Shown piece after piece: positions 34,712 to 48,104 of a stretch of DNA of 64,000 bases (the first letter of the stretch is position 1; every line of letters begins with the position of its first letter). Source of the stretch: Candolleomyces eurysporus. Lineage: Eukaryota > Basidiomycota > Agaricomycetes > Agaricales > Psathyrellaceae. The notes under the pieces were generated by a model. The model was not told where the DNA came from, ran no database searches, and saw only the letters and a list, made by a program, of their open reading frames with translations. Made by a program: the position numbers and the translations under genes. The stretch spans positions 1-64,000 of the forward strand of contig JANBPK010000872.1 in the NCBI GenBank assembly GCA_027579435.1, in the 5' to 3' direction.

Positions 34712-35184
34712 CTGCTCTGTTTGCTCATTCCATTCTTAGATATAACGCTCGCGAAAGGAGAAATGCTGCCTGAAAATATACTTGGTTGCAGATCGGCCCA
34801 CATGACAACCACCTTCTCCTTTGCAAGCCCGTTCTACACACCCCGATTCTGCGTCTACTAGCTAAGGTAGTCTAAGGGATGTTTAATTCTCGCCTACACA
34901 TTCGCTAAACACGATGGATTTTCATGAACCTGGCCTAACCAATCTTCTGTATTGTTAATATTATATCGATACCCTTCCTATTTTTGATAATTGTCCAGAA
35001 TGGATGACCTCGCTGTACACAGAACAAATGTCATGGAAACAACTTTGTCGTTAGGTCAGCAACGGAGACTAAGCTGAAGCATTGTTCGGAAATGACCAAG
35101 TGTGACTACATTCATAGTCGCCTGTGCTAACATTTCGATTCCGGTCCAAATCCAGTTTCCTGTGCATGACACAATCTGACTCTC
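34712..35184. other. Intergenic before TPT1
   Basis: 473 bp, AT-richer than its neighbours. It holds the 3' side of the preceding gene and the promoter of TPT1. No gene or clear promoter motif is seen. Confidence 0.5.
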
Positions 35185-36563
35185 ATGCACCATGGCTTCC
35201 TCCGGCTCTCAGCTCCAATCCTCCATAAATTGGCCCCGTTATCTGGCTTTACCAGGCGTTTAAGCCTTTCAAAAGCCACTCTAGCTTCACCTCAGCGCAC
35301 CTTCAAATCCAGACCAGGTCATACTATCAACAGTCATACCACCGAGATCGCAGCAACCATGTCGGAAGCTCGTGAATTCCAGAAAAGCAAAGGCAAGGGC
35401 AAGGGCAGGCCACCTCCAAAGAGCACCAAACTTCGAGGACTGGATAGAGACGACCCAGACACGAGAGTTTCCAAAACCCTAACGTGGCTGCTCCGGCATG
35501 CAGCTGCGAATGAGGGTCTCGCGATTCGGGAGGATGGGTACGTGCGGGTGGACGAATTGGTGAGTATTCTCTCTTCCTTCGGCGAAAAGCTCTATGCTGA
35601 CCAGCGCGTCAATCGTGTACGACACAGCTAACCCACCCCAAACTCAAAGGTCTCCTGAATATCGAAAAGGTGCAAGCTATCGTGAAGGCGGACGAAAAGA
35701 AGCGATATGATTTGCGATTCGAGGCTTCTGCTGAAGAACCCACCACTGTGGCTGCTGATTCTATTCCGGATTCAACGACTTCAGTAGCAGCACAAGCATC
35801 GGAGGAGCAGAAGGGTTTGTGGTGGATCAAGGCGAACCAGGGGCATTCTATGAAGGTATGTATGGTTTCCTCGCGGACCGAGCGTTGAACGGGACAACTG
35901 ATGAGCAATCACTTTGTACTGTTTAGACTGTCAAATTAGAACTGAAGCCCATACTGTCGTTGGAGGATATCCCTTCTAGAATCGCGTTGCACGGTACCAC
36001 CGAGAATGCATGGCGGTCAATAGGTTAGCCCATGTCCTTCCTTGTCCAACCCAATTCTGACCATCGGAATTCCTTCGCTCTTTGCTTATCCAGAGAAGCA
36101 AGGCCTTTCGAAGATGAAACGAAACCACATCCACCTAGCTCAGGGTGTATCCAAAGAAAACGCGATCAGCGGTATGTCTTCAACTCTCACTCCCTCGCTC
36201 CTTTTATCCAACTGACCGCCGTCGCGCGAATGACAGGCCTCAGACGATCAGCTCAAATCCTAATCTTCATCGACATTTCCAAAGCCCTTAATGCAGGGAT
36301 AAAANTTCTTCTTATCAGACAACGGCGTCGTCCTCACCGAGGGTGACGCCTCAGGGTTCCTTAAACCAGAGTTCTTCTCTAGAGTCGAGAATCGGCTGAG
36401 GGCTCCTTTAGCTGGGTGGGAAGGGTCCGGTCCAGTTGATTCGAAAGCAGTGGAAGCACCTGTGTCGTCCGGTGGGGAACCTGGTCCATCCTCAAGTGCA
36501 GCGTCGGTGGGGGAGAAAGCCATTGAAGGTCTCTCAGTAGCTAGCGAGCCAGAAAGCAAATAA
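35185..36563 (+). CDS. TPT1: tRNA 2'-phosphotransferase
   Basis: Removes the 2'-phosphate left at the splice junction of ligated tRNA by transfer to NAD+, the last step of fungal tRNA splicing. Family landmarks in order: RVSKTLTWLLRHAA and EDGYVRVDELV (exon 1), the HGTTENAWRSI motif near 35990, then KMKRNHIHLAQGVSKENAIS split by an intron, and QILIFIDISKAL near 36253 followed by GVVLTEGDASGFLKPEFF. The NAD-binding Arg-His, His and Arg positions are kept. The N at 36305 must be ignored to go from GIK to FFLSDNG. The long start (35185) gives a leader rich in R, K, S and T and nearly without acids (MHHGFLRLSAPILHK...RTFKSRPG); a second in-frame ATG at 35359 (MSEAREFQKSKGK) gives a standard cytosolic or nuclear form. 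The C-terminal ~60 residues are disordered. Confidence 0.92.
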
Positions 36564-36643
36564 TAAATTACAACAACTACGGGGATCATTGACACTTTGG
36601 TATCTCATGACGACACTCCTGAACACGCACACATTAAATAATC

Positions 36644-39600
36644 TTAGAATGACCGCAACGATATCTGGGGCTTGGCCGCAGGCTGTTGAGCAGCAGCCGC
36701 ACTTCCGCCCACCGCTTTCCTAATCGACTGCTCCAACATCTCTCTTACCGGAGGTTCCAACTTGGCCGCAGCATCCTTGAACGCTGCAGGCGATGCCGTC
36801 GCAAACGAAAGTAGTTGTGCAATCGTCTGGGTCGAAAGGCTAGCTCCGGGTCCTTGAGCTGGCGGGTTGGTCGTCAAGAGTAGGGCTATCGTTGGGAGGA
36901 GAACGCCCAAAGCTCGAGGTTCTGTAATAAGTTTAACAAGCAAAGTGTCAACATTTGTGCATAGTATGGTGCATTAGGAAGAAGAAAGAAAGGGAACATA
37001 CTGAAATCATCGGGAGTTGCACCAAAGAACGCAGCAAACGCCTTCCAAATCTCGCCGATCGCAGCCAGTTGAACTTCCGTCAACTTTTGTTCATGGACAT
37101 ACGGTGTCATCTTGGCAACGAACTGGACTAGGCCTGGAATTAGAAGCCGGACACACTGCTTGAGGATGGGGATCCCCGCAGATGCAGCAACAATCAGGGT
37201 CTTGGCACAGTGTGCTGCTGTTAGCGACGTCTACATCCAACAAGAGAGTTCAGTGAATTAGATGTGTCCACCAAAGTTCAAAGCTAGTCAATTTAATCAT
37301 ACCTCGTCGTCCGCGTTCAGCTTTTGAGAGATCAGGAAGCAGCAATGCTCAACCGCCTCTCTGCCAAGTTTGACGTCAGGTGGCACCACTGTAAGGATGA
37401 GAACCGTCGCAAGCAAGTTGTTTTTCACTTTCTTCGTTGCAATCGGTCCAGCTCTCGTGCTGCAGAAAGGTTGGTTTCTGGTTACTACGTGTTCCTTGTC
37501 ATGTAGACAACGTCGCTTACCTCATTTCATCGATATGATGAAGACTCGCTGAGAGTAGCGCATGGACGAGTTGACTGTACGTCTGCTTGTCCGCTGGAGA
37601 TGCGCAAGGGACACTCAAGAGCGACTTCAGAGCAGGCAAAGTAGGGCCGACTAGGTCGATCTCAGATGACTCGTCCTTCAAGAGGTCTACACATAGCGGG
37701 ACGTTTGAATAACACGGTACTCCTCATCAGTGAGTTGACGTTGGCTTACCGCAGTATAAGAGGAAAGCAACGCCCCGGATGTCCTCTCTCTGAGAATCTG
37801 GTATGGAACCCGCCACCGCGCTAAATGCCGTAACAGCTGCGCTAACTAACGCTGTCTGGTCTTGAGGTGTCCCTTCTATAGTATATCAGTCAGTAAAAGC
37901 ATGTTGTAACAGGCAAAGGACCTATGCTTACTGATGATGGTGCTTCTCCCTGACGCACTCGATGAATTCTTCAGGATATGCGAACAAACACGTAAACAGT
38001 GGGCCTTAGGGGAAGACACAGATAGGACGTCATCGGTCCTAAAAGTGAATCAGCCACATGCACATACAACCAACAGGAAGGAAGCTACGTACGTAGAGGC
38101 TTGGGTAGCAGCGAACGCCGAAAGCATTTCAACAAGGTGCACCTGGACGTTCGCAGGCTCAGTCATAGCCAAGCGATACGACAAGCTCGTGAATTCATCG
38201 AATATAGTTGGCTCGAGTAAAGCTTTCCCAGAATATTCAGGCCGGACTAGACATTTCAGAGCCCGAAGTGCTGGAATGACCGTCGACTGTCGCTGACTAT
38301 TGCCCGATAGATCTTCCGAAGAGGTCGAGAGCGCTTCATAAACCAATCCAAAGATGATAAAGAAGAAGGCGGTTGGCTCCTTGTTGTTTGGGTTGGGAAC
38401 AGGAGGCTTGTCGCTCGGGAGGATCTCCCTTCCATCCATTGCTGCCAGCACATGGGGATCACCTGCCTCCATGATACTTGCGACGGCGGAAAGAATTCTA
38501 GGCCATGATTTGGTGAAGTACTGCCCAGCTTGATCAGCATAACGCATGTCTCGCAAACCTGTTCACTCACTGGTAGCAAGACTTCTTTCCCGAGACTAGA
38601 GTAAGAAGAATCCAGGGCAACTGAGGCGGTATCGCTCAGGAACTCGGAATCGATCCGAATTCCCGCGTAGTCACGCAAGGAAGCGACCCAAAGCGATGCG
38701 AGAACCGGTCGATAAGGCCGAACGACTTGCTGCAAGTAATTCTGCTGCATGCTGGAGACCTGAAGCTGAGCCCACGCCGACAGTGTGGACACCCTGAGCA
38801 TCGCTGATGCATTAGGGCTCAACTCTCCCGTTTCACCAAGCGAGAGCATGCCAGCATCTGGAACAGCACATTAACATTTGGATTACGAGATCGTGTGAAG
38901 GTCTAACCTTTGGATTGCTCGAGCGCACTCGTTAAGAGCTTGAGGATGCGCCCCATTCTGCCTACGTCCTTTACAACTCCACATCCAACAAAGATGGCGC
39001 ATGCATTGACAGCTGAGGCCAGGATCTCGGGCGTAGAATCTGAAGAGAACGCTGGGGTCAAAGCTGCAGTAATCGGAGCCTGGTGTTGCTCGAGCAGAAG
39101 GGCATCATCGTATGCTGGATCCGGAGACGAAGAGAAAACCTTGCAGCCCCGAGTTCAGCGGCTTGAACTGATTTGAGCAGGGAGATCTTACCTGGATAAC
39201 GTCCCTGAGGACAACCAGTCCCTCTAACCTAATCTCTGTTACATATGCCGCAGATGCTGTAAATGCCATCTTGATCAAATCCCCAACTCGAGTATACAGC
39301 AAGCCCTTTGTCGGAATGCCGAGTTTGCGGGCAATAATCGCGTTCGTATGCTCTTGACGTCCACTCTTGGCAGCAATAGTGCAAATTTGATGGAGGCACT
39401 GTAGCGCGAAAAGTTGTGTCCGCCACCTGGACGTCAAACGCCCTGTAGTTGTCGTGGTACTAGCGCCAACATTCAACGACTCTCCTTCATCATCTCGCAG
39501 TCCTTGCCCAGAAGCAGCCTCTACAACCTGTTGAGTAGCCGTCGTCCGCGCCATAATCCTCTGACACAAATCGATCCAGGCTGAGGGGTTGTAAATCACC

Positions 39601-42600
39601 GTCTGCTGCAACCAACTCGTGATCACATTCCTCACCCCCTCTACAGACGAATCATCATCCAACATCCCAAACAAGTCCTCCACGAGCCGGTCGCCACCAA
39701 GCTTCGACATCGCCAACGCATCCTTCTGAACGAGCTGATATAAGGCATTGATCGACGCCAATTTCAACGGTCTCCTCGAAGACGACAAATATTCCCTGAA
39801 CGTCTTGACGAGATCAGGAATATCCGCGTGTTCAGGTGCGAACATGAGGAAATGTTGAGTACACTTGATCGACTCCACCCGCATGCCTTCATCGTCTTCC
39901 AACGAGAATTCGTGAACGAGGTTAAGGATGAGTGTCCTAATCCGAGCCGACTCTTGAATATCCGGTCCCAACACGTTGATAAGGGCGTCGATAATCTGGC
40001 AAATAACAGGGTATGCCGGGTTGTCTCCACTGATATTCGAATTCCCAAGCGTCCCTCCCTCTCGTTCATGCGACTCCACAAGGTAAAGCTTGAGCAGCAA
40101 ACCGAGGGTGCCCGAAACATGCGGTCCATACGCCAAACTCGCAGCATTGATAACCCTCGCAAGAGCATTCAGCGCCCAGAAATGAACCACAGGATGCGGA
40201 TCATTGCTCAACGACATCAACACGTTATTCGTCGTTTTGAGCAGGGCCCCCGCCGCCAACCCTCCTACATGGCTATAAATCGACCCGAAAGCCAAAGCAC
40301 ACCCAGCCCTCCCGTACGGATTCCTATTCGACACGACTTGGTCCACCAAGTTCTTGATCGCGTTGGTGAGGAAGTTCGTTCCTGACAGACTAGCCAGCCG
40401 CCCAATGGACTCGCTCCCCGCTGACCGGAGGACCAGATCCCCATCGATAATTGCGTCCATGAGAAGCGGAGACAGAAGGTTCGCGATCTTCTCGTTTCCC
40501 CACGTTTCCTTCGTCTGCCGGGAATACGAAGTCATCGCGACTCGAAGCGACATGTCGAGCGCAACTGTCGCATTGATGAAAACAGCAGACCGCCTCCCCG
40601 CATTCTTTTCCAGCCTTGGAGACCGAACGGACTCGATCAGTTGTGTGACGATCTTGCCTGTTGCTGTCAAGTCTTGTAAGGGTGCAAGACGCGAGAAGAG
40701 TTCGATCGCGGCGTCGACGACAGCTGTTCCTGGTGGTGGAGGTTCGTTAAGCTGGTAGTCCGTTTCTGTAATCTTGGATTGGCACAAGGATAGTGGATCA
40801 TGCTCGCACGCTCCAAACAGCGGTTTGCGAAGCTAGAATAAAACGCACTTCAGCCAATATTCTTAGTTAAAAGCAAGGAAGTCATTACCAAGGTTTCGAT
40901 GGAAGCCTCCACAGAGTCCCTATTCAAATAATCTTGATTTCCAGGCAACTGTTGTCCCTCGACGTCGATCCCACCAAAGTCCACAATATCATTGAATGTA
41001 ACACCATAGGCATACCCATCAGTGCTATGCCAAACGGACGTGAAGCTGCCCGACGAGGACGCAATGGCAGCTTGAACGGACGACCCCGCATAGCCTTCCG
41101 GACTAGCAAACAACGACACCGCAGATTGCAGCAGCACAAGCTGCGTCGATTCCGCGATACTGCTAAAGCCCAATGCACTGAAACACTGGTACACCCTCCG
41201 ACGAAGCAGCGCCTCCCGATCCCGCATCGACAATCCCTTGCGAGGGGCCAACTGTGGCTGCGAATCCGCCGGATCCTCAACATTCTGCGAAACAAAGTTG
41301 TTCGCGAACGAGAGTGCATTGCTCAACACGGACGCAATCCTTCTCGCAACATCGAGGGTGACCAAAGTCGCGCTGTTGTATTGGAGGAACGAGAGTATGG
41401 CTCCAAGTGCACTTTCCCGAACGTGCAGCAAGAAGAGCCATTCCGCAACCGACCGAGTGGCTCCAGTGACATTATCCTTGTTCGTCGGTTTGGGGAGTGC
41501 GTTTCTCCAAAGAACGAGAAGTTGGGGGAGGTGCGGGCGGACGAAGTTGGGGCCGAGGGCCATCAGGGCTGAAATGAGTGTCCAGGCGACTTCGATCTCG
41601 ACGCCAGCGATCGCCAAATCGTGTTCGGCGGCTTTCTTGAGGAGTTGCGTCGACATGTCGAGAACCTTGGCGCTGACGTCGTAGGAGACATACAATGGTC
41701 GTTCTGGGATGATGGAAACCAAGCCAGCTAGGCCATATGCGTGGCCGAGCGCGCGCGCAGGTACATCTTGAGACGCCGCCGGCGTGAGGAGCGTACCCAG
41801 GTCCCGTTGCAGCTTCTCCATGACGGTCAATATCGCCTTGGGTAAACGGAGCGGCGTCGAATAACAGAAACATCGTAGTGCCCAGGCTGCGTTCACGCGA
41901 ACACTATGGCTAGGGTGCGAGAGGAGGGTGACCAAGGGGTCGGCCAGTGCATCCTAGCAAAGATACATTTGAGCGACTTGATCAAGTGATAATGAAGTAG
42001 CGACCTACCTGGACTGGGGGTGGAGCATTCCCGAGTTGCTGGAGCAACCCTGCAACTTCGCGCAAGACAATGACAAGGACTGCAGATGGGGGAGCGACTT
42101 TACCAGGCATCATGGCAGGCCACCTCTTTAGATAGAGAGTAGCGAGCTCTTTGATAGCACTGATCTGGCCTTGCTCACTCAACATCCTGACTCCAATCAA
42201 GTCTCTAAGCAGGATAGAAACCAACTTCCGGGTAAGAAGTGTTTCGTAGCGGTTGAGGCCGTTCCTAGGATACATAACGACCTCGGTCAAGAGGTGCGAT
42301 ACGATGAGCGAAAAGTTGTTCTCGACGAAGGTGGCTCCGAGCTTGTTGAATAGTGCTGCATAGAAATCGAAAATGCCAATACGAATCTTGCGAGACAAAT
42401 GATGTCGATTGAGTTGGTTCGACAACAAGAGCAGCATTTCCGTGGGTGTCGTCATAGCCTTCAAGGTTTCTGCTACGTTGTGAGCAGATATCCCTGGTTC
42501 GTCCTCTTCAGCCCCCTGCTCCTTCTTTGCTTTTTGAACCGATTCTGGAACGGGAACGGGGCGTTCTACTTGGGTAAGCGAAAGCATATGTCCAACGAGC

Positions 42601-43653
42601 TGCGCATGGGCTTGACGAGTGATCTGATCCACGTTCTCCAGATTTTTGGCGGAAAGCTGGAGGATGTTCTCAATCTCGCTTTGCGTTGGGTGAGGCGCGT
42701 CTGGCTCGGAGTAAATGGTGATCATGACCTGCGTTGCTATCAGAAATTGTTATACAATACGGGCAGAAGTACCAACCTGAGAGGCCCCTCTTTGGACAGG
42801 CAGCGATTTATCAGTCAGTCCATTTCTCATCTGCTTCAAGATGTCTTTGATGTTGGCTTCAGGGACAGCTTTTTTCGCTGTCGAAAGGGATTTTTGCAGA
42901 GCCATCAATGCTTGATAGCGTAGAAGTGGTGACTACTTGGATGATGAGCAAGGGTTTCATGGTAGGCCGAGGGACGCACATTCGAAGACCTGTATGTCTT
43001 GACAGTCACAGTCGCGATATCCGCCATGAAAGACATAACCTGTGGAGAGTTCTTAGTAACAGTTTTGACTGAAGTATCGAGTACGCACTTGAGATCCAAA
43101 CACCGCCATTATATCCCCAATGCAAGACCACGCAGCACTAGATACGCATTCAGACGTTGGTTCTGTACATGATTTGACTGCGAACCTACACACATCTTCG
43201 ATGTATCTTTGTCTGTGACCTTGAANTCGCCAACCAGCTTCATCAGGGCCTGCAACGTATCGAACATAGTTCTGGTTTCGCCTCTAGTGTACAGGGTCAC
43301 GAAACATCGTCCAATTGCGCGTCGGTAGGCTCTGCCGGGGGATGGATATTTATCGGGCGAGGAGATAATCTTGAGCAAGTCGGCTTCAATTTCTGTTTGT
43401 TTCGCTTTGAGATCTCCCTACAGCCAAGTGTTAATGTCAACATACCACAGTGTAAGCTANTGACATACAATGGATGCATCCTGTAGTTTCTTCTCCGTTG
43501 CGCAAAGCCATTGCANTACGTAGAGCTCGCCTGCNTCCGCAAGGACTTCGGACTAGAGNNNAATCCAGGAACCACTTTAGTAGTATAAAATGAGACGATC
43601 AAGCCAAAGCGTACCTCTTCCAGTGGATCTATGTTTACTGGATCGCTTGACAT
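36644..43653 (-). CDS. LAA1: HEAT-repeat AP-1 accessory protein (LAA1/HEATR5 family)
   Basis: Very large alpha-solenoid that helps recruit the AP-1 clathrin adaptor to trans-Golgi/endosomal membranes (yeast Laa1, animal HEATR5). Starts MSSDPVNIDPLEE at 43653, then ELYV.QWLCATEKKLQDAS, ISSPDKYPSPGRAYRRAIGR and SLSTAKKAVPEANIKDILKQ, the HEATR5-type N-terminus. The middle has HEAT units such as HPSHSVRVNAAWALRCFCYS (near 41910) and the signature CALAFGSIYSHVGGLAAGAL (near 40280), then LSNDPHPVVHFWALNALARV. The C-terminus is EMLEQSIRKAVGGS...KPQISLRSF at 36644. About fifteen exons; roughly 2,000-2,100 residues, normal for the family. The N in the 5' exons (43226, 43516, 43535) act as ambiguous bases. 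TPT1 ends only 80 bp away, converging with this gene. Confidence 0.92.
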
Positions 43654-44183
43654 GGTGAGATGCCCTCAATCTCACTCTATTGAACGAGCAACCAGGCTTC
43701 AATAGGTAGTTCAGTTGGGGAATATATTGAGAATATNAGAAGCTGGTGCGTCCCGTACACCAGATATACCGCGACAAACGGATAGTATGAGCTTGGAGTG
43801 AGCGCTCGACCCGGNCTTTCGACCTCAAGCATCTCTTTGGCGGGACAAATAGATGTCAATATTGACCGGCAACCACGGCCCGGTCTAGCCTGTACCTGCA
43901 ACGANCCTGCATGGTTACCANCNNCTGGGCTGTTCAATCCCAGTAATTTGGGACCTCTGGAANCNNANTNNNCGNTATACAGAGACTTTCGGGATATTTG
44001 TTTGCTTTGACAGTCCACGGCCGGCCCCGAGCGCGTGTGACATTTNNANGGAGGTATCGATCACGTGCACGTGTCGCGTCCAGAAATGAGCGCTATGTAC
44101 CNNTCCGTCCTTTCTCTTCCCTTTTCGTNCTCGGTTTTCTCCTTTTATTGCCGTCTCGCGTCCTCTAGGCGGGGACATAGTCC
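43654..44183. promoter_or_regulatory. Divergent intergenic region, LAA1 / RTC4-domain gene, N-rich
   Basis: 530 bp between divergent starts, with about twenty N characters clustered near 43919-43975 and 44046-44130, so promoter motifs cannot be read reliably. A pyrimidine-rich tract (CCTTTCTCTTCCCTTTTCG) lies shortly before the RTC4-domain gene start. Confidence 0.5.
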
Positions 44184-47100
44184 ATGGAGGCGGCGAGGAA
44201 TAGACAACGCAGCGGTGGGACCGACCTTTCGACGGATCCCCATTATCGTCTGGCGCGTCCGACNGGGTCCCAGAGTAGCCAACAGAGCCGGAATGCCTTT
44301 GGTGGGAAGATCATGGGTTCCAGCTTCTGTCAGACCCCAAGGAAGCCGAAGAAACAAATNCCAGTGGTGTCTTCCAGCGATCACGACGACCTTTCAAGTG
44401 ATGACCAGCTCGATTCTTTCTCCGAGCATCAGGGTTCACCCAAGAGGAAGAAGAGGAAGGAGAACAAGGCTTTTGTAGACGAAAACGGGAAACAGCACGC
44501 TTATCACCCAGACTTTCCTCCTGATAGGGCGAATGCGTGGAAGAACCTCAAGTTCAAGAAGANCAAACAGACCGACGGGTCAGAACCAGNCGCCTCTGAG
44601 ATCATAGAAGTGGTNTCCGATGGCAACTCAAACAGTCGTAAAACTAAAGGCGACAAGTTGGTGAAGAAGATGAAACCCGCTGGATCTTCTTCCCATGATA
44701 AGATGGCAACTCGCGGGCGACCGTTACGCGACCAAAACTCGACCGCCGTCCGGGAGATGTCTTCCTCACCACCCCGACCTCCTCCCCCACGTCCGAAACC
44801 ACGACCCGTNGGACCGACGAAAGCATCCCAAGCTAAACAATCCAACCCTGCTCCTCGACGATCTAGTCGGAATAGCAAGTCTTCGGATGCCAGAGAACCG
44901 TCAGTGGAGATAGTANNNCANTCTCACCAGTCTGTTCGCCGGGGANCTGTCGCCCAACCATTCCCCATGCCCTACTCCCCTGTCACGTCNTCAGCAACGT
45001 CTGTTCCNGCAAGCACCCTCTCATTGCAACCTAAACCATTTCCTGGNCGAAACTTGACACCACCCCGGTCCCCTCCTTCGAGGATCACCCAGACACGGGC
45101 GGCAAAGCCTTTCCCGATGGCAGCTTCACCAACATCAAAGGTGAATAAAGGGAAAGGCAAGCACAGAACGGTCGTCACCAGCGATCCAGAATCGGACCAA
45201 GACGACAGCGTTCAGGCAAAGGCAGCACCTTTCCCTTTGGCTATGACGTTCTTCGACGATCCAGGAGGGTCCAAAGATTCCCGGGCTGCGGGATCCTCCA
45301 AAGCGCGCAGGAAATCCAGAAGGGCTCATAGCGAATCGGATGAGGATGAGGATGAGGACGGCATACAGGGAAAGGTCGCGCCTTTTCCTCTTGGTACTCA
45401 GTTCTTCCACGANATTGGTTCACCTACCACCGCAAGGCATTTCAAGTCTCAGAAGAAACGGCTTTCGGAAGGTTTGGACTCCGATGACCCGTCACCTAGG
45501 AAGCGGTCTAAAGGCGACGCTAGGTGCGTTGAGCGATTNNTNNTCGTCCACACAATCTTACGTCTGACCTTAGCCTGTTTGACGACGACGACGACGAGCC
45601 TTTCGAGGAAGAGTCCTGTAAGTGTCTTTGCATGCCTTCATCGTGAGGATCTAAACTAACGGGCGCCTTTTCAGTCTTCATTTCGTCGACTACGGATCCC
45701 AAGACTCTCTGCCCGTATTGCGATAATCCATTACCATCATCGCCATCTCCAGCTCTTGTCAAGATGCTGGAAGCTATGCTCGGGAAATCGTATCGCGATC
45801 CTCGTCCAGCAAACCCTCTCGGTCGGAAAGCTCCGTTCGCCACCTTTATCGATCTGTGTCACAGACACCAATTCGAATCTAAGATTCTTCCCGAGGCAGA
45901 GAAGAAGGGATGGCCCAAGGTCATCGATTGGGACAGTCTCTCTGCGCGTATCGAGAATATGCAATCTGAGCTTCAGAAGCTCATTGACGATACAAGCGAT
46001 AAAGGACCTCGCTCGCGTAGTCCCTTCTGGCAGGATATTATGAAGGCTATCAAGGTTAAGGGTCTACGGGCGGCTACCGGTGTGAAAGACCAGTTCGAGA
46101 ATTTCGAGAAGACGCAGCCTGGATAGTATGTTCCTTCCACTACCCATTCATGATTTGCCCTGCATGCTGATCATACCGTCTTCTCTGCGTAGTTACGGAG
46201 AGCTTGGCACTGTTATTATCAACCAGACGCTGTACGACATGTTTCCCCCGGCCTCCATTCAAGCGCAAGCGATAGCACCTCTTGGTGCCGAAGAGTTCCT
46301 GCAACGAATCCTCATACCTGAGGCTGCCCTCCGCCTTATCATGGAAGATAAGGGCCTCAAAGGCAGCTCTGGCCGACAAACCGCCCTGCAAGTCCTACGC
46401 GAGAGCTCGTCGTACGGTGTGGCGATGTTCCCAGCTGACGGTACAGACCCAATGGGAGGAGGAGGGAGGAAGTCGACGAAGAATGAAGAAGGGCTTACCG
46501 CTGGCGAGACGATCATCATGGAACGGGCGAGGAGGCGGAGGAAGGAGATTGAGGAGGAGGATGCGAGGGAGGAGGCGGCGGAGGCAGAGAGGGCTCGGAT
46601 GATGCAAGTCGATACGGTGCAGCAGAAGTCGAAACCCAGACCAAGACCTCGCCCGGTGGGCAAGGGAGCGAGCAAGTCGAGTATGATGGACTTGTCCAAG
46701 ACCGATGACGAGAATATCTTCACTGCAGATGAAAGCGATGGACGACCAGAGCACCGCGATACCGATCCCATTGAGGTTGATGTTACCGACTATGGGGCAG
46801 ATCACTCCGAGTCAGACGCGGATTCGGAGATTATTGTGTCGAGTCGACCTCAGCGGACGCGCAAGTCTCGATCTCCGCCGTTGGTAAGGGATGACAGGAA
46901 GAGCAAGCGGAGTACAAGTAGCAGAGCCGGCTCGGTGAAACCATCCCGGCCTCGCAAAGCGTCCTCCTCCGTCAATGGGTGGAGCTCGAACTACGACTCG
47001 GAATATAAGAGGAAGAGTGCCAACGTTGCTCGAAACCGCCGGCGCCGTCAAGAAACCCGACGAGAGGAGTCGGACGGGGATCCAGATTCTGAGGTCCCGT

Positions 47101-47638
47101 CGATCGTGGAAATAGACCCAGATGATGCCCCAGCGAGTAATGCGAAGACTCCTAAGCCGCGGATGAAGAATTCTGCCATGAGGAAACCTTTGCTAGTCGA
47201 AGATGAAGCTACTCCCAGGCCCTCACGGTCAATAGCACCTTCGAGTTCGCAAGCAGATCTGCCACCCTTGCTTAAAGCAAAGGCGCTTGCTGAGGCGAGG
47301 AAGAAGGCGGCCGCCGCAGTAAAGGATCCCGACGTCGACGAAGACGAAAAGGATAGAAGGTAAGCGTGTAGGATCTTTTTGCTGTTCTTTCGCTGACTTT
47401 CTTTCTCGATAGCATTCCAGTAAATTCACGTCAGGCTCAGGGTGGAAAGGGAAAGTGGGTTCACAGTATGCGAGCTGACTATCTTGGCAAAAACAAAAAG
47501 TCGAGCCAGGAAGATTCTTCTGAAGACGAGGACGATTCTCAGCCTGACAAGGACAAGTCTCATAGTTGGCTTTTGAGTGAATCGTCGTCCAATAATTCCA
47601 CCCCTCGACATCCTCGTAGTCGAAGTGGGATGCGTTAA
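44184..47638 (+). CDS. RTC4-domain protein with disordered PFP-repeat N-terminus
   Basis: The RTC4 domain is named after yeast Rtc4 (restriction of telomere capping); its biochemical role is unknown. Start 44184 (MEAARNRQRSGGTDLSTDPH). The first ~450 residues are disordered and basic, with five PFP-type motifs (separate entry). After introns near 45525-45580 and 45620-45674 comes the folded domain: LCPYCDNPLP, ANPLGRKAPF, FIDLCHRHQFESKILPEAEK, GWPKVIDWDSL, GYYGELGT across the intron 46126-46192, and ALRLIMEDKGL plus LRESSSYGVAMFP. The Cys/His pattern of the start could bind zinc. A long acidic/basic tail (EIEEEDAREEAAEAER; SSRPQRTRKSRSPP) and a last exon behind the intron near 47361-47413 end SRSGMR. 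A nuclear location is likely from the basic clusters. Confidence 0.85.
44950..45420 (+). repeat. Five PFP short-motif repeats in the RTC4-domain protein
   Basis: Degenerate motif [KAV]-[QKA]-PFP-[MLG] at about 44953 (VAQPFPMP), 45031 (QPKPFPG), 45102 (AAKPFPMA), 45222 (AAPFPLAMTFFDD) and 45374 (VAPFPLGTQFFH). Spacing is 25-50 residues; the last two copies share an extended [A/V]APFPL.x.FF form. The surrounding sequence is low-complexity and variable, so the motifs stand out as kept. Confidence 0.75.
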
Positions 47639-48104
47639 CTGCTGCTTCTTTTATTTTTATTTGCTACGATCCCATTCCCCTTTGTTCACTTGCCTTCGAC
47701 TTTTTATCTCTTGATCCTGCATTCACCCTCCGGACATACCACACATGCATGCATATATAGGCCATAAGCACTTCATTTCTCGAGTTGGCATTTTCATGAA
47801 CATTCCCAGACTAAAAATCTTTAATTACTCTCATTCTATTGCTCCTTAATTTTATTCTATGCCCAATTGTACATCCCCCAGACTTAGACTTATTTAGACG
47901 TCTAATGCGAAGCATTGCTTTGACGCCCATCATCGATGGCATTTGACGTACGATGCATATACGCTTCTTTCAAGTATTTAATATTAATTTGCGTCGAGAA
48001 ATCGCTCAGGCCTTTCTTCCTCTTTACCAAGTCCTCCTTTTCGTCCCCCGCTCCACCCCTCCTTTTTTTTTGCTGCTCGACGGCTGAAATTGCGCCTCAA
48101 AACG
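47639..48104. promoter_or_regulatory. Intergenic before the F-box/LRR-like gene
   Basis: 466 bp, AT- and pyrimidine-rich. A long CT-rich tract (about 48009-48071) lies just before the next start codon, a common fungal promoter feature. No gene is seen. Confidence 0.5.

Noticed and set aside
46140..46805. Minus-strand open frames opposite the RTC4-domain gene
   Set aside because: Shadow of the plus-strand gene, which has domain support on both sides.
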